The notes: a model not told the origin generated them from the sequence alone. A DNA stretch of 64,000 nt from Snodgrassella gandavensis (GCF_914768025.1 NZ_CAJZCE010000009.1:1-64000); one strand, 5' to 3'. Shown: positions 19,270 through 30,830, counted from the stretch's first letter. Translations and numbers: made by a program.

Positions 19270-22200
19270 TTAGCCTAAAACTTTCCGGGCACTGGCAAAC
19301 AGCCGGTACCAGCCAGACATTTCCGGCCAGTCTCGTGGAGCCCAGCTCATTTGTGCTGTCTGAAATACTCGTTCCGGATGCGGCATCATGATGGTGACAC
19401 GACCATCCTGACTGCTGACACCAGCAATACCGGCGGGAGAACCATTCGGGTTGAGCGGATACATATCCGTTACCTGATTATGGCCGTCCACATATTGTAG
19501 CGCAATGGCCAGCTCTGACGGCACGCTGTTTTCGGATAAATGGGTAAAGTCTGCCCGTCCTTCACCATGGCTTACTACAACTGGCAAGCTGCTGCCAACC
19601 ATATCCGCCAGAATTAATGATGGTGAGGCGGGGACGGTAACCATACTCAGGCGTGCTTCAAACTGTTCGGAATTATTGCGGTGGAAACGTGGCCATGTAT
19701 CTGTACCCGGGATAATCTCAGCCAGATTGCTGAGCATCTGGCAACCATTGCACACTCCCAGAGTTAGCGTATCCTGACGGGCAAAGAATTCAGCAAACTG
19801 TTGCCGAAGCTGCTGGTTAAATAAAATGCTTTTGGCCCAGCCTTCACCAGCACCGAGTACATCGCCATAACTGAAACCACCGCAGGCCGCCAGCAGATGA
19901 AAATCTTTCAGTGTTACCCGTCCGGCCAGCAAATCGCTCATGTGCACATCATGGGCAGCAAAGCCGGCACGTGTGAATGCGGCTGCCATTTCCTGCTGTC
20001 CGTTTACGCCCTGTTCACGCAGGATAGCTACTTTAGGTTGCTCACCACGATGAATATAGGGCAAAGCAATATCTTCGGCAGGGTTAAAACTTAATTCGGC
20101 AAATAATCCGGCTAAGCGTTCCTGTTCCAGTAAGGCAAATTCACTGTCGGCACAGCATGGGTTATCGCGTAAGCGTTGCATGTGATAACTGGTTTCACTC
20201 CAGCTCTTTTGCAAGTCTACCCGATTCTCATTGAGTAGAACTGTGTTACCGTGATGAACCATTAATCGGTCGGTGGTGTTGATGTGCCCAAGAATATGCA
20301 GTGTATCAGCCATGCCGGCCGCAGCAAAGGCCGCTTGAATACTGGCAACATCTGCATTGTGTACCTGAATCACGGCACCCAGCTCTTCAGTAAAGAGGCT
20401 ACGCACAGCCGCGTCCTGTAGCTTCTGGTTGTGGCTGTGCAGGTTGGTTTGCTGGATAAGTGAGGCGATGTTAATGGTTACGCCTATATGGGCGGCAAAC
20501 ATCATTTCTGCCAGTGTCACCACCAGACCACCATCGCTGCGGTCATGATACGCCAGAATTTTCTGTGCGCGGATTAACGATTGTATGAGCTGGAAAAAAT
20601 CAGCCAGTAGTGCGGGTGTATTTACATCAGGTGCACGGCCACTGAGGTTTTTCCATACCTGTTGCAGGGCACTGCCACCCATGCGGCTACAGCCCTGCCC
20701 AAGGTCGATGGCCAGCAGGGTAGTGTCCGCAATATTCTGTAGTTCGGGCGTGACGGTATGGCAAACATTGTTTACCGGTGCAAAAGCAGTGATAACCGCA
20801 GACAGCGGTGATACCACTCTTTTTTCTTCGCCGGTATCATGCCAGATTGTTTGCATTGACAAGGAATCTTTGCCAACGGGAATACTTAGTTGCAATTTCT
20901 GGCATAGCTCAGATACAGCTTCTACTGTTTCATACAGACGTGCATCTTCACCAGCAAAACCACAGGCAGCCATCCAGTTGGCAGAAAGTTTAATCTTGCC
21001 CAGTGTGCCGATGTCGGCAGCGGCGATGTTGGTTAATGCCTCGCCAACGGCCATGCGTCCAGATGCTGCACCGGAAAATAAAGCCAGAGGTGATTTCTCA
21101 CCCATACTCATGGCTTCACCAAGCAGGCTATTAAAGCCCATTTTGGTAACCGCGACGTCTGCCACCGGTGTCTGGAAACGTCCAACCATCTGGTCTCGGT
21201 GGGTAAGGCCGCCAACACTGCGGTCACCAATGGTAATCAGAAACTGCTTGCTGGCTACTGTTGGCAGACGTAATACCCGGTAAAGACTTTCACGAATGTC
21301 CAGTTTGCTGCCATCAAAGGGGGCGATTTCTTCGTTAATGGTATAGTCGCTACGGGTAACTTTGGGGGGCTTGCCCAGTAATACGTCCAGTGGGATATCC
21401 ACCGGATTGTTGTTAAACAAGTCATCACGCAGCTGTAATTGTCCGTCATCTGTAGCGGTGCCAACAACGGCGAACGGACAGCGTTCACGTTGGCAGATAG
21501 CCTGAAAAATTTCCAGATTTTCTGGCAGTATGGCTAATACATAGCGTTCCTGCGCTTCATTACACCAGATTTGCAGTGGATTGAGGCCATGTTCTTCCAG
21601 TGGTATCTGACGTAACTGAAACACAGCCCCACGGCCGGCATCGTTTACCAGTTCCGGAAAGGCATTGGATAAACCACCAGCACCGACATCATGAATGGAA
21701 ATAATCGGATTGTCTGTACCCAGTTGCCAGCAGCGATCGATAACTTCCTGGGCGCGACGCTCAATCTCTGGATTGCCGCGTTGTACTGAGTCAAAATCCA
21801 GATCGGCATGATTGGCTCCGGTACTCATACTGGATGCAGCTCCTCCACCCAGACCGATTAGCAAGCCGGGGCCACCGAGCTGAATGAGTAATGCTCCGGT
21901 AGGAATATTGTCTTTGAAAACTTGCTGTGCCTGAATATTACCCAGTCCGCCGGCTATCATGATGGGTTTATGAAAGCCACGCATGGTACCGCTGAATAAT
22001 TCTTCGAAGGTGCGGAAATAACCGAGAAGATTGGGACGGCCAAATTCATTATTAAAGGCCGCACTGCCAATCGGGCCGTCCAGCATGATATCCAGTGCAC
22101 TGCTGATGTGTGCCGGTTTGCCATACTGATTACGGGTAGCAGTATATTGTTCCCATGGCTGGATAAATTCGGGTATGGAAAGATTGGAAACGCTGAAACC

Positions 22201-23205
22201 ACTTAAACCCGCTTTGGGGCGTGCTCCTTTGCCTGTTGCGCCTTCATCACGGATTTCGCCTCCGGAACCAGTAGCCGCACCGGCAAAAGGTGCAATCGCA
22301 GTAGGGTGATTATGGGTTTCCACTTTCATCAGAATATGGGTTTCTTCTGCCTTAAACCGATATTGCTGTTGTTGATTCGCCTGAGGATAGAAGCGTTCAA
22401 TATTGGCACCGGCAATAATGGAAGAATTGTCTTTATAAGCTACTAGTGTGCCTTCGGGATGAGCCTGATGAGTGGCACGAATCATGCCAAACAGGGAATT
22501 GGGTTTGGCTTCATCATCAATGATAAATTTGGCATTAAAAATCTTGTGGCGGCAATGTTCGGAGTTTGCCTGAGCAAACATCATCAGTTCTACATCTGTA
22601 GGATTGCGTTGAAGCTGCTGATAATTTTCCACCAGATAGTCTATCTCATCTGCGGATAATGCCAGCCCCATTTGCTGGTTTGCCGTTTCCAGCGCGCATT
22701 TACCTTCTGCCAGTACATCGATACAGGCAAAACTCTGCGCTGCTGTAGCGTGAAACAGTTGTGCTGCATCTGCAACAGCAGCAAGTACGCTTTCAGTCAT
22801 GCGGTCATGCAATATTGCCTGCCAGCTATCTTGTTCTTGCTGACTAAGCTGGCGCGAAAAGGTATACAGAATGCCGCGTTCGATGCGTTCAATCATGGTA
22901 AGGCCACAATTGTGAGCAATATTGGTGGCTTTGGATGCCCAAGGTGAAATGGTTCCTAAACGTGGGATAACCAGTAGCTGGGTATCGGGCACAGTATTGC
23001 TGTTCAGGTGCGTGGCACGCAACAGTTCAAGTAATTTTTGCTGATTGTCTGAATTGAGTGCGGTTGCTGAAGCCACGAAATAGCGAAATTCGCTGTTTAT
23101 CTGAATATTGCAGTCTAGTTGCAGTTTTGCAGCCTGCTGTAATAGTTTTTCAATGCGAAAGGGGGAAAGTGCGGCCTCGCCGCATAGTGACAGTACAACT
23201 GACAT
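19270..23205 (-). CDS. purL: Phosphoribosylformylglycinamidine synthase (large, single-chain)
   Basis: It converts FGAR, glutamine and ATP to FGAM in purine synthesis. The 1311-aa protein is the fused proteobacterial form. It has an N-terminal PurS-like region, two AIRS-like halves (motifs [48 protein letters not shown]) and a C-terminal class I glutaminase domain with the nucleophile in GVCNGCQML and the closing PHPERVFQ. It is complete. Long open frames on the other strand inside it (for example 20585-21283) are coding shadows. Confidence 0.97.
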   Translation of the reverse strand: MSVVLSLCGEAALSPFRIEKLLQQAAKLQLDCNIQINSEFRYFVASATALNSDNQQKLLELLRATHLNSNTVPDTQLLVIPRLGTISPWASKATNIAHNCGLTMIERIERGILYTFSRQLSQQEQDSWQAILHDRMTESVLAAVADAAQLFHATAAQSFACIDVLAEGKCALETANQQMGLALSADEIDYLVENYQQLQRNPTDVELMMFAQANSEHCRHKIFNAKFIIDDEAKPNSLFGMIRATHQAHPEGTLVAYKDNSSIIAGANIERFYPQANQQQQYRFKAEETHILMKVETHNHPTAIAPFAGAATGSGGEIRDEGATGKGARPKAGLSGFSVSNLSIPEFIQPWEQYTATRNQYGKPAHISSALDIMLDGPIGSAAFNNEFGRPNLLGYFRTFEELFSGTMRGFHKPIMIAGGLGNIQAQQVFKDNIPTGALLIQLGGPGLLIGLGGGAASSMSTGANHADLDFDSVQRGNPEIERRAQEVIDRCWQLGTDNPIISIHDVGAGGLSNAFPELVNDAGRGAVFQLRQIPLEEHGLNPLQIWCNEAQERYVLAILPENLEIFQAICQRERCPFAVVGTATDDGQLQLRDDLFNNNPVDIPLDVLLGKPPKVTRSDYTINEEIAPFDGSKLDIRESLYRVLRLPTVASKQFLITIGDRSVGGLTHRDQMVGRFQTPVADVAVTKMGFNSLLGEAMSMGEKSPLALFSGAASGRMAVGEALTNIAAADIGTLGKIKLSANWMAACGFAGEDARLYETVEAVSELCQKLQLSIPVGKDSLSMQTIWHDTGEEKRVVSPLSAVITAFAPVNNVCHTVTPELQNIADTTLLAIDLGQGCSRMGGSALQQVWKNLSGRAPDVNTPALLADFFQLIQSLIRAQKILAYHDRSDGGLVVTLAEMMFAAHIGVTINIASLIQQTNLHSHNQKLQDAAVRSLFTEELGAVIQVHNADVASIQAAFAAAGMADTLHILGHINTTDRLMVHHGNTVLLNENRVDLQKSWSETSYHMQRLRDNPCCADSEFALLEQERLAGLFAELSFNPAEDIALPYIHRGEQPKVAILREQGVNGQQEMAAAFTRAGFAAHDVHMSDLLAGRVTLKDFHLLAACGGFSYGDVLGAGEGWAKSILFNQQLRQQFAEFFARQDTLTLGVCNGCQMLSNLAEIIPGTDTWPRFHRNNSEQFEARLSMVTVPASPSLILADMVGSSLPVVVSHGEGRADFTHLSENSVPSELAIALQYVDGHNQVTDMYPLNPNGSPAGIAGVSSQDGRVTIMMPHPERVFQTAQMSWAPRDWPEMSGWYRLFASARKVLG

Positions 23206-23338
23206 GATGGGGGTAGCTCACTTCGATAGTGGGTTTGGGCAGAGGCGCAATTTTACGCGAAAAACAGGTGTTATGCTTGATTTTATGTTGTCGGGTAGGA
23301 GTGGTTTGAGTTTCAGATAAGGATATGGTAGTTTTTAA

Positions 23339-23710
<372 letters not shown>

Positions 23711-23732
23711 ACGCAAGCCAGATTAACACTAT

Positions 23733-23793
23733 ACCGTCTGAATGCAACTAGAATAGAATACTTTAATGTATCAATCAATTGTATTCAGACGGT
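23733..23793. terminator. Terminator built from inverted DUS-like cores after glnB
   Basis: ACCGTCTGAAT at 23733-23743 and its exact complement at 23783-23793 can pair across a 39-nt loop and are followed by TTTTT. CCGTCTGAA is the core of the Neisseria DNA uptake sequence, which often doubles as a terminator stem in that family. Confidence 0.65.
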
Positions 23794-23813
23794 TTTTCTG
23801 TGCCTATGAAATA

Positions 23814-24404
23814 TTAATGCCGTTTGGGCGCTGAGCGATGCCACAGTCCCAGCATCATCACAGTGGCAATAAAAAATTTGAGTAAATCAAAGCCGGCAAA
23901 TGGCAGATAGCCCAGTTGCAGGGCTTGATAGATATCAGTGTGCAGATAGAGGGCCAGATAGGCAACCCCAAAGACAAATATAATCTGGTGAGCAAGGGCA
24001 AAGGCACACAGTCCGCTAAGAAAATGCCGGTCGTAACCTCTTTCCGCCGCCATGCCTGCTATATAGGCACTGACAACAAATCCATACAGATAGCCGGCAG
24101 AAGCCGATGTCAGGACATTTATCCCGCCATGGCCTCCGGCAAAAAAAGGCAGGCCGCAAGCACCCAATATTAAATACTCAAGCATGGCCAATACGGCAAG
24201 TCTGCGCCCCAGACCGGCGCCAATCAGTAAAACAGCCAGAGATTGCAGAGATAAAGGCACAGGTTGCAGGGGAATGCTGATATTGGCTGATAAGGCCATT
24301 ATCAGTGGTGCGGCTGTGGTTGCCAGTAATTTGCGTTGCCATTGGACTAAAGAACAGTATTGCAGCAGATAAGGCTGATAGGGACGCAATAATGTGGAAT
24401 TCAT
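23814..24404 (-). CDS. bioY: Biotin transporter BioY (S component)
   Basis: A substrate-capture membrane subunit for biotin uptake, working with the energy-coupling module of an ECF transporter or alone. The ATG at 24402-24404 has AAGG upstream and gives 196 aa. An upstream start would add 13 residues. Family motifs are visible: ISIPLQPVPLSLQSLAVLLIG, LILGACGLPFFAGG.GG (the GLPVFA-type motif), and SAGYLYGFVVSAYIAGMAAER. About six membrane helices are present. No bioM/bioN genes are close by. Confidence 0.92.
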   Translation of the reverse strand: MNSTLLRPYQPYLLQYCSLVQWQRKLLATTAAPLIMALSANISIPLQPVPLSLQSLAVLLIGAGLGRRLAVLAMLEYLILGACGLPFFAGGHGGINVLTSASAGYLYGFVVSAYIAGMAAERGYDRHFLSGLCAFALAHQIIFVFGVAYLALYLHTDIYQALQLGYLPFAGFDLLKFFIATVMMLGLWHRSAPKRH

Positions 24405-24460
24405 GGAAAGCCTTAAACAGAATAAAATTAGGTGAAAAGACACACGGCAGACAAATAAAA

Positions 24461-24478
24461 AAGCGGCCGAAGCCGCTT
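24461..24478 (-). terminator. Intrinsic terminator of hslVU
   Basis: AAGCGGC, a CGAA tetraloop, and GCCGCTT form a GC-rich stem followed on the minus strand by TTTTTTATTT. It lies 11 bp past the hslU stop. Confidence 0.88.
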
Positions 24479-24488
24479 GAATATTAGG

Positions 24489-25826
24489 TTACAGTACGTA
24501 GCGAGCCAAGTCTTCACGTTCAGCAATATCCTGCAATCGTGCATCTACATAAGCCGCATTTATGGCTATGTCACCGGCAGGAGCTTCGAAGGAAACTTCT
24601 TCGAGCAGTTTTTCCATAACAGTATGCAAGCGACGTGCGCCAATATTTTCTGTTTTTTCATTGACCTGAAATGCAATTTCGGCAATACGGGCGATACCGT
24701 CATCAGTAAATTGCAGATTGACGTCATCAGTAGCCAGTAGGGCAGTATATTGCTCAGTTAGATTGGCATGTGTGGTGGTGAGGATGGCCTTGAAGTCATC
24801 CACACTCAGGTTATCCAGCTCAACTCTGATCGGGAAGCGTCCCTGTAATTCTGGGATCAGGTCACTCGGGCGATTGAGATGGAATGCGCCAGAAGCAATA
24901 AACAGGATATGGTCAGTTTTAATCATGCCATACTTGGTTTGTACTGTTGTGCCTTCAACCAGCGGTAACAGATCACGTTGCACACCCTGACGCGACACAT
25001 CTCCGCCATGACGGTTGTTATCTGTAGCGATTTTGTCGATTTCATCCAGAAATACAATACCGTTTTGCTCAACTGCTTTAATGGCCTGCTCGCGTAATTC
25101 TTCTTCACTTACCAGTTTGGCTGCTTCTTCATCCAGCAACAGTTTCATGGCAGCACTTACTTTCATTTTCTGCGCCTTGGTTTTACCCTGTCCCATACTG
25201 CTGAACATGTCCTGCAACTGATTGGTAAAGTCTTCCATTCCCGGGGGGCCCATTACTGACATGGTTGGAGAAGGAGACGCGGCGACTTCGATTTCAATTT
25301 CTTTATCATCCAGTTCGCCTTTACGTAACATCTGGCGGAATTTTTGCCGGGTGTGATTTTCTGGTTGTGCTTCCTGTGGTTCGCCAGCAAAACCTACGCT
25401 GCGTGGTGGTGGCAGTAGGGCATCCAGAATGCGGTTTTCGGCAGCATCTTGTGCACGGTCGCGATTTTTAGCGATTGTCTGGCTACGAATGTTTTTCAGC
25501 GCAATTTCAATCAGGTCGCGAATAATGCTGTCCACATCGCGGCCAACGTAGCCTACTTCAGTAAATTTAGTAGCTTCTATCTTGATAAACGGTGCATTGG
25601 CCAGACGAGCAAGACGGCGCGCAATCTCAGTTTTACCCACGCCGGTAGGGCCAATCATCAGAATGTTTTTCGGGACAATTTCACTTTGTAATGGTTCGGT
25701 AACACGACTGCGCCGGTAACGGTTTCTGAGTGCTACTGCTACCGCACGTTTGGCCTGAGTCTGGCCGATAATATGTTTATCCAGTTCATGAACGATTTCG
25801 CTCGGGGTCATTACTGCTGTACTCAT
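24489..25826 (-). CDS. hslU: ATP-dependent protease ATPase subunit HslU
   Basis: An AAA+ unfoldase that feeds proteins into the HslV peptidase. The 445-aa protein has the N-terminal lid motif [14 protein letters not shown], Walker [10 protein letters not shown] near residue 57, the intermediate I-domain (about 110-230), Walker [10 protein letters not shown], and sensor/arginine motifs in [11 protein letters not shown] and [17 protein letters not shown]. The C-terminal residues LARYVL match the tail that inserts into HslV. hslV lies 59 bp upstream, giving the usual hslV-hslU operon. Confidence 0.96.
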   Translation of the reverse strand: MSTAVMTPSEIVHELDKHIIGQTQAKRAVAVALRNRYRRSRVTEPLQSEIVPKNILMIGPTGVGKTEIARRLARLANAPFIKIEATKFTEVGYVGRDVDSIIRDLIEIALKNIRSQTIAKNRDRAQDAAENRILDALLPPPRSVGFAGEPQEAQPENHTRQKFRQMLRKGELDDKEIEIEVAASPSPTMSVMGPPGMEDFTNQLQDMFSSMGQGKTKAQKMKVSAAMKLLLDEEAAKLVSEEELREQAIKAVEQNGIVFLDEIDKIATDNNRHGGDVSRQGVQRDLLPLVEGTTVQTKYGMIKTDHILFIASGAFHLNRPSDLIPELQGRFPIRVELDNLSVDDFKAILTTTHANLTEQYTALLATDDVNLQFTDDGIARIAEIAFQVNEKTENIGARRLHTVMEKLLEEVSFEAPAGDIAINAAYVDARLQDIAEREDLARYVL

Positions 25827-25885
25827 CTTGTTCCAATCTTGAGGTTTGACCGTTATTGATAATTTAAATTAACCAACCAAGGTAA

Positions 25886-26419
25886 TTACAAGGTTTCGAT
25901 AGTGTGGCTCTGATTGGTATAAATGCAGATATCACCGGCGATTTCCAGTGATTTTTTAACTACTACGGCTGGTTCCAGTTCGGTGTTTTCCATCAGTGCG
26001 CGGGCGGCAGACTGGGCAAAAGCACCACCGGAACCAATGGCAGCAATACTTTGCTCTGGTTCAAGTACATCGCCGTTACCGGTGATCACCAGTGTATTTT
26101 TTTTGTCGGCTACAATTAACATTGCCTCCAGACGACGCAAAGCTCGGTCAGTACGCCATTCCTTAGCCAGCTCAATCGCTGCCAGCATTAGTTTCCCCTG
26201 ATGTTTTTGCAATTTGCTTTCAAATAGTTCAATCAGGGTGAATGCATCGGCTGTACCACCGGCAAAGCCGGCCAGCACCTGATTGTTATACAGTTTACGC
26301 ACTTTGCGTGCGGTGCCTTTAATAATGGTATTCCCCAATGTCACTTGACCATCGCCACCGATGGCGACGTTTTCGCCGCGCCGAACGGAAATAATGGTGG
26401 TGCCGTCGAATTGTTGCAT
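25886..26419 (-). CDS. hslV: ATP-dependent protease peptidase subunit HslV
   Basis: A proteasome-like threonine peptidase that forms a double hexamer with HslU. With the ATG at 26417-26419 (AAGGATC upstream) it is 177 aa and begins [18 protein letters not shown]. The catalytic Thr follows a short propeptide MQQFDG that must be cleaved, unlike E. coli, where only Met is removed. Conserved segments [23 protein letters not shown] and [12 protein letters not shown] are present. Another frame start at 26452 would add 11 residues without likeness. Confidence 0.94.
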   Translation of the reverse strand: MQQFDGTTIISVRRGENVAIGGDGQVTLGNTIIKGTARKVRKLYNNQVLAGFAGGTADAFTLIELFESKLQKHQGKLMLAAIELAKEWRTDRALRRLEAMLIVADKKNTLVITGNGDVLEPEQSIAAIGSGGAFAQSAARALMENTELEPAVVVKKSLEIAGDICIYTNQSHTIETL

Positions 26420-26610
26420 GTCTCGTGATCCTTTGTTGACCAACAGCCACAATAACTGTCGGAAAAAAATAACTGCTTTTAAATAAGGGCAGTCTGGCTC
26501 GCTTTCAAGTTTATATGCCGCTTGCTCAGCAGGGATGTTGTATATTGTTAAATATAAATAACTAATTTGTATAATATTTTTCGAATGGCTGCTTTTTTAA
26601 TTCATATAGA

Positions 26611-26641
26611 AAAAACGGCAACCGGAAAGGTTGCCGTTTTT
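26611..26641. terminator. Intrinsic terminator after the lipoprotein gene
   Basis: AAAAACGGCAACC pairs with GGTTGCCGTTTTT around a 5-nt loop, with A and T runs on both sides. It lies 14 bp past the stop of the leftward lipoprotein gene and separates it from hslV. Confidence 0.88.
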
Positions 26642-26654
26642 CAAACAGGGTTAC

Positions 26655-27227
26655 TTATTTTTTTGTTTTTTTGTGTTTGTATACTTTTTTAGTGGTAACG
26701 GTTTTGGTGGTTTTGACGGTTTTGGTTTTTACAGGAGCACTTGCTACTGTACCAATTGTGCCATTATCCACTACGCAATTTTGGGTAACGATTTGCGGAA
26801 CAATTCTTTCCTGACCATTAACAACCTGTTTGCTAGGCTGCAACAGACCCAGAGCATCGACTGTATCTACAGTGTCGCTGGTAGCAAGAGCTGTTTTCCA
26901 AGCGATGCCTTCAGGAGAAACAAAAGTATTATAGTTTACGTCGCGGGCATCACGCATCATTACTGGAGACAGTTTGCCCATATAATTTACCTGAGCTGCC
27001 ACTACGTTTTGGCCTTGCAAGCCATACATTACACGTAAGCTGTTTCTAGCGTTGCCGGTACCACACAGGTAAGATACTTCTTTACGTCCGTCAATCTGTA
27101 CATCAGCAGTAGTAGCTGTTGTCGTAGTTGTGGTTGACTGGGTAACAGGTGCCTTGTGATGATGTTTAGATGCACAGCCAGTCAGAGCAAGCATTAACAT
27201 TACAGCAGGGACAAGAACTTTTTTCAT
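26655..27227 (-). CDS. Outer-membrane lipoprotein with ACP/MliC-like domain and basic tail
   Basis: With the ATG at 27225-27227 (AAGGAG upstream) the product has 190 aa. It begins with a lipoprotein signal and lipobox LTGC (C18), then a His/Thr-rich linker with a run of six threonines. A domain follows with VSYLCGTGN, a VMYG motif, AAQVNYMGKLSPV and a late Cys pair candidate (C in QNCVVDNG). This resembles the Neisseria adhesin complex protein and MliC lysozyme inhibitors, whose beta-barrels start Y.C..G...V.Y. The last 30 residues are a Lys/Thr repeat (KTKTVKTTKTVTTKKVY), which could bind surface polyanions or peptidoglycan. Assignment to a lysozyme-inhibitor or adhesin role is inference. 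Confidence 0.75.
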   Translation of the reverse strand: MKKVLVPAVMLMLALTGCASKHHHKAPVTQSTTTTTTATTADVQIDGRKEVSYLCGTGNARNSLRVMYGLQGQNVVAAQVNYMGKLSPVMMRDARDVNYNTFVSPEGIAWKTALATSDTVDTVDALGLLQPSKQVVNGQERIVPQIVTQNCVVDNGTIGTVASAPVKTKTVKTTKTVTTKKVYKHKKTKK

Positions 27228-27466
27228 GACAACTCCTTCAAGCATTTATGAATGAATCTTTAGATAACATAAACCATCATACTTGGCTTAGGTAAAGATG
27301 CAATGGATGTATCTTATTCTTTTTTATCTAATGTTGGTTAGTATTAAAAATACCAAATAAACGTTATTGTTATTGTTTTAAGAGTGCAGGAATGGAAATT
27401 TCCGCACAATGTGATGTTTAAATAGAATATTTGCTTTATCGATTAAACATTTGCACGTAATGGTCA

Positions 27467-28300
27467 TTATTTTTTGTGCATTAAATTTTCAAAATTTAAC
27501 TTTGTTTGACTTGGTGTCTGTACCACGCTTTTGTCGTCCAGATTAAATGCAGTCAGGCTGCCGCCCCATAATGCTCCAGTGTCCACGCAGACAACATTAT
27601 TTGCCTCATACAGACCCAATGCCGACCAGTGACCAAATAAAATAGTTTTATCTGTATTTTGTCGGTTCGGAGCTTTAAACCATGGTAAATAATGTACCGG
27701 CATATCACTAAGTGTGCCTTTATAGTCAAAATCCATGGCACCTTTATCGGTGAGCGCACGCATCCGTGTGAAGCTGTTGGTGATGAAACGCAGTCTTTCA
27801 TCGCCACTGAGGCCGTTGTTCCATTGATCAGGTTTATTGCCGTACATGAGGGCAAAGAACTGTTCTGGGGTATTCTGTAAAACCGTTTCCACTTCCTGTG
27901 CCAGCAGTTGTGCTTGTGTACACGTCCACTCTGGCCAGATACCTGCATGCACCAGTACATAGTTTGCCTGTTGGCGGTATAAAGGTTGCTGGCATAACCA
28001 ATCAATTAATTCTTTTCTGTCGGGCGCGTTGAGAATGTCACTGATTGTGTCCGCACGTTTGAGTTTGCCATAGCCGTAATGCAGTGCTAGTAAATGCAAA
28101 TCATGATTGCCCAGAATAGTTTGCATACAGCCATCATGCTGTTTAACCAGACGCAAAGTAGCCAGTGATTGTGGGCCACGATTGACCAGATCACCCGTAA
28201 GCCATAAAGTATCGGTACCGGGATTAAAGTCCACTTTGGCCAGCAGGTGCTGAAATTCTGCCAGACATCCCTGTATATCACCAATCACGTATTGCGCCAT
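27467..28300 (-). CDS. apaH: Bis(5'-nucleosyl)-tetraphosphatase, symmetrical
   Basis: It splits Ap4A to two ADP and controls alarmone and cap levels on RNA. The ATG at 28298-28300 has GGGAGG upstream and gives 277 aa. The metallophosphatase motifs are clear: GDIQGC (D-x-x-G-C), LTGDLVNRGP, LGNHDLHLLAL, VHAGIWPEW and LFGHWSALG. rppH, another enzyme acting on RNA 5' ends and Nudix substrates, lies at 43245. apaH stands alone between the lipoprotein gene and ridA. Confidence 0.95.
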   Translation of the reverse strand: MAQYVIGDIQGCLAEFQHLLAKVDFNPGTDTLWLTGDLVNRGPQSLATLRLVKQHDGCMQTILGNHDLHLLALHYGYGKLKRADTISDILNAPDRKELIDWLCQQPLYRQQANYVLVHAGIWPEWTCTQAQLLAQEVETVLQNTPEQFFALMYGNKPDQWNNGLSGDERLRFITNSFTRMRALTDKGAMDFDYKGTLSDMPVHYLPWFKAPNRQNTDKTILFGHWSALGLYEANNVVCVDTGALWGGSLTAFNLDDKSVVQTPSQTKLNFENLMHKK

Positions 28301-28364
28301 ATTCAACCTCCCAGCAATTCAGGAACAAACAGTCATTTTGACTGCCAGCCCTGAATTTGTCTGC

Positions 28365-28751
28365 TTAATTGTCCAGAACCAGAACACCTTCTGCTTCAAC
28401 CAGTACACCTTTGGGTAAGGCAGAAACTTCAACAGCAGCACGTGCAGGATATGGAGCAGTAAAGTATTGCGCCATAATTTCATTAAAGGTAGCAAAGTTG
28501 CTTAAATCGGTTAGATAGGCGTTTACTTTCACCAGATCATTCAGGCTGCCGCCGGCAGCTTCTGCAACTGCCTGAAGGTTTTTAAATACCTGGTGTGCCT
28601 GTTCAGCAAAGCCGCCCTCTACTACCTGCATGGTTTCGGCTACCAGTGGAATTTGGCCGGATAGGTATACGGTGTTTCCAGCGCGTACTGCCTGAGAATA
28701 AGCGCCGATGGCGGCTGGTGCTTTATCAGTATGAATAATATTTTTACTCAT
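28365..28751 (-). CDS. ridA: 2-iminobutanoate/2-iminopropanoate deaminase
   Basis: It hydrolyses reactive enamine/imine intermediates released by PLP enzymes such as IlvA (encoded at 1871). With the ATG at 28749-28751 and AAAGGAG upstream it has 128 aa, the standard length. Motifs: [45 protein letters not shown] and the closing [24 protein letters not shown], which contains the ligand-binding Arg. hemW lies 44 bp upstream. Confidence 0.96.
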   Translation of the reverse strand: MSKNIIHTDKAPAAIGAYSQAVRAGNTVYLSGQIPLVAETMQVVEGGFAEQAHQVFKNLQAVAEAAGGSLNDLVKVNAYLTDLSNFATFNEIMAQYFTAPYPARAAVEVSALPKGVLVEAEGVLVLDN

Positions 28752-28794
28752 GTTGCTACTCCTTTGCATTAAAGAAAAAAAGGTTATCAGATAA

Positions 28795-29994
28795 TCAGGT
28801 TTTTAAAAATAAAGCCAGTAAATCATTCAGAAAACTGCGTCCCAGTGGCGTGGGGCGTAAATACAGCGGATTTGCATCCAGTAAACCGCGTTCAACTGCC
28901 TGAGTGATGGCATGCTGTATCAAAGCCAGTGGCAGGCCGGTACGTTCACTAAACCATGTACTGGGCACGCCGGCAGTCAGTCGCAGGACATTGAGCATAA
29001 ATTCAAACGGTAAATCCTGTGCCGATACCTGTTGACGGGTAATTGCGCGCTGCGGTTGCTGTTGCATAGCCTGCAAATAGTCTTTTGGATGCCGGCTGCG
29101 GGTTGTGCGCTCAATTGCCTGAGCAGTGGATATTTTACCATGGGCACCGGCACCAATGCCGATATAGTCACCAAATTGCCAGTAGTTCAGATTATGTTGA
29201 CATGCCTGCTGAGGCTGGGCAAAAGCTGAAGTTTCGTAGTGAGTGAATCCGGCCTGATGTAATGCTGTATGCACGGTTTCTTCGATATCAGCGATGTGGT
29301 CATCGTCTGGCAATTGTGGCGGAGGAGTATGGGCAAACGGTGTATTTGGTTCCAGTGTCAGCTGATAGGCACTGATATGCTGTACGCCAGTTGCAATGGC
29401 TGTATGAATATCCTCCTTTGCCTGTGTGACTGTTTGTCCGGGCAGGGCATACATTAAATCTACATTCACTTTGGGAAATAAAGTTAAACCGGATTCAATT
29501 GCACTCAGCGCTTCATCACGGTTGTGAATACGCCCCAGAGTTGCTAGTTTATCGTCGGCAAAACTTTGCACGCCGATTGAAAGGCGGTTGATGCCCGCTG
29601 CCGCAAAAGCTGCAAAACGATTGCGTTCGAATGTGCCCGGATTGGCTTCCAGTGTGATTTCCGCTGCTGGCAACAGATTAACCCGCGCACGAATACCACT
29701 TAGCAGCTGCTCAAAAGCAGTTGCCGAAAGCAGGCTGGGGGTACCGCCACCGATAAAAATCGTATGCACCGGCCTGCCCCAGAAATAGGGCAGTTCCGTT
29801 TCCAGATCGGTTAATAAGGCAGCAATATAGGCTTGTTCATCCAACTCCTGTTTCAACTGATGCGAATTGAAATCGCAATACGGGCATTTACGTACACACC
29901 ATGGAATATGAATATACAGCGATAATGGCGGTAAGCTGGACAGATGTGGAGAATGACTCTGTGGTGTTTGTAATGAAACAGGATACTCAGGCAT
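28795..29994 (-). CDS. hemW: Radical SAM heme chaperone HemW
   Basis: A HemN-like protein of 399 aa once called coproporphyrinogen oxidase but known as a heme-transfer chaperone. The cluster motif C33-V-R-K-C37-P-Y-C40 has the shorter spacing of HemW, without the extra HemN cysteine. SAM-binding segments [19 protein letters not shown] and [12 protein letters not shown] follow, and a C-terminal winged HemW domain ends [10 protein letters not shown]. The start overlaps the rdgB stop by 8 bp, so they are translationally coupled, an order conserved in proteobacteria. Confidence 0.94.
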   Translation of the reverse strand: MPEYPVSLQTPQSHSPHLSSLPPLSLYIHIPWCVRKCPYCDFNSHQLKQELDEQAYIAALLTDLETELPYFWGRPVHTIFIGGGTPSLLSATAFEQLLSGIRARVNLLPAAEITLEANPGTFERNRFAAFAAAGINRLSIGVQSFADDKLATLGRIHNRDEALSAIESGLTLFPKVNVDLMYALPGQTVTQAKEDIHTAIATGVQHISAYQLTLEPNTPFAHTPPPQLPDDDHIADIEETVHTALHQAGFTHYETSAFAQPQQACQHNLNYWQFGDYIGIGAGAHGKISTAQAIERTTRSRHPKDYLQAMQQQPQRAITRQQVSAQDLPFEFMLNVLRLTAGVPSTWFSERTGLPLALIQHAITQAVERGLLDANPLYLRPTPLGRSFLNDLLALFLKT

Positions 29995-30598
29995 TAGAAT
30001 TCAGGCCGTATTGTTGCTGGAGTTTTGCCATGAGAATATGCAGTGCCTGCGCTCGGTGGCTGATGCGGTTTTTTTCTTCTTGGCTCATTTGTGCTGCGGT
30101 TAATTGCTGCTCAGGTAAGTAGAAATGTGGATCATAGCCAAAACCATTATTTCCGGCTGCAGATGACTGCCACAACCCCGGCCAGTTTGCTTCGGCAATC
30201 AGTGGCTGCGGGTCGTCTGGATGGCGCACCAGTACCAGTACACATACGTAAAATACGCTTTTGTCACTATTTTGGCGCAGTTGGGCATCCAGTTTGGCAT
30301 TGTTGGCGGCATCAGATTTTGGTTCTGTACCCGCATAGCGGGCAGAATGTACGCCGGGAGCGCCATGCAGGGCATTGGCACAAATACCGGAATCATCGGC
30401 CAGTGCTGGTAACCCGCTATGGCGGCTGGCATGTCGAGCTTTAGCCAGTGCATTTTCTACAAAAGTCACATAGGGTTCTGGGCATTCAGTGATGTTGAAA
30501 ACCGACTGCGGCACAATTTCTATGTTCAATGATCTAAACAGACGGCTGAATTCAGCCAGTTTGCCTTGATTGTTACTGGCAAGAACAATTTTATTCAT
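29987..30598 (-). CDS. rdgB: dITP/XTP pyrophosphatase (RdgB/HAM1 family)
   Basis: It removes non-canonical purine nucleotides (dITP, dXTP) from the pool. The ATG at 30596-30598 begins MNKIVLASNNQGKLAEF, the family N-terminus, and yields 203 aa. An upstream start would add 35 residues with no likeness. Further motifs: ALADDSGICANALHGAPGVHSARYAG with the metal-binding Asp pair, and the C-terminal NRISHRAQAL. Its start overlaps the stop of a small membrane-protein gene and its stop overlaps the hemW start, giving a tightly packed three-gene unit. Confidence 0.95.
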   Translation of the reverse strand: MNKIVLASNNQGKLAEFSRLFRSLNIEIVPQSVFNITECPEPYVTFVENALAKARHASRHSGLPALADDSGICANALHGAPGVHSARYAGTEPKSDAANNAKLDAQLRQNSDKSVFYVCVLVLVRHPDDPQPLIAEANWPGLWQSSAAGNNGFGYDPHFYLPEQQLTAAQMSQEEKNRISHRAQALHILMAKLQQQYGLNSNA

Positions 30599-30830
30599 GA
30601 TTAATATCGTTGGAGGATAAGGCCTGATACATTTGCTGGGAGGCGCGTTCGCGTAGTGTAAACGCCAGCGCTGCAAATTGTCCCAGTGCACTGACAAAAG
30701 CAAGTAAACAGCAAATTATCGCAATAGTGTGCTGTTGATGCACCCAATAATAACAGCCTAATACCACCCAGCCAATAAACATAAAGGTACATGAAGCCAG
30801 AATGAGTAATAACAGTTTGAGTTTAGTCAT
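30591..30830 (-). CDS. Small two-helix membrane protein, first of a cluster of three
   Basis: A 79-aa protein with two predicted transmembrane helices (about 4-28 and 35-57) and a short polar tail. It resembles in layout the two small membrane proteins that follow at 31029 and 31406. Its stop overlaps the rdgB start by 8 bp, which argues that it is a real translated gene. I do not recognise a family. It has three cysteines inside the membrane segments. Ribosome-binding sequence is weak. Confidence 0.7.
   Translation of the reverse strand: MTKLKLLLLILASCTFMFIGWVVLGCYYWVHQQHTIAIICCLLAFVSALGQFAALAFTLRERASQQMYQALSSNDINHE

Noticed and set aside
20585-21283. Plus-strand open frame of 232 codons
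   Set aside because: Fully antisense to purL, whose reading is unbroken and conserved; no ribosome site or family likeness.
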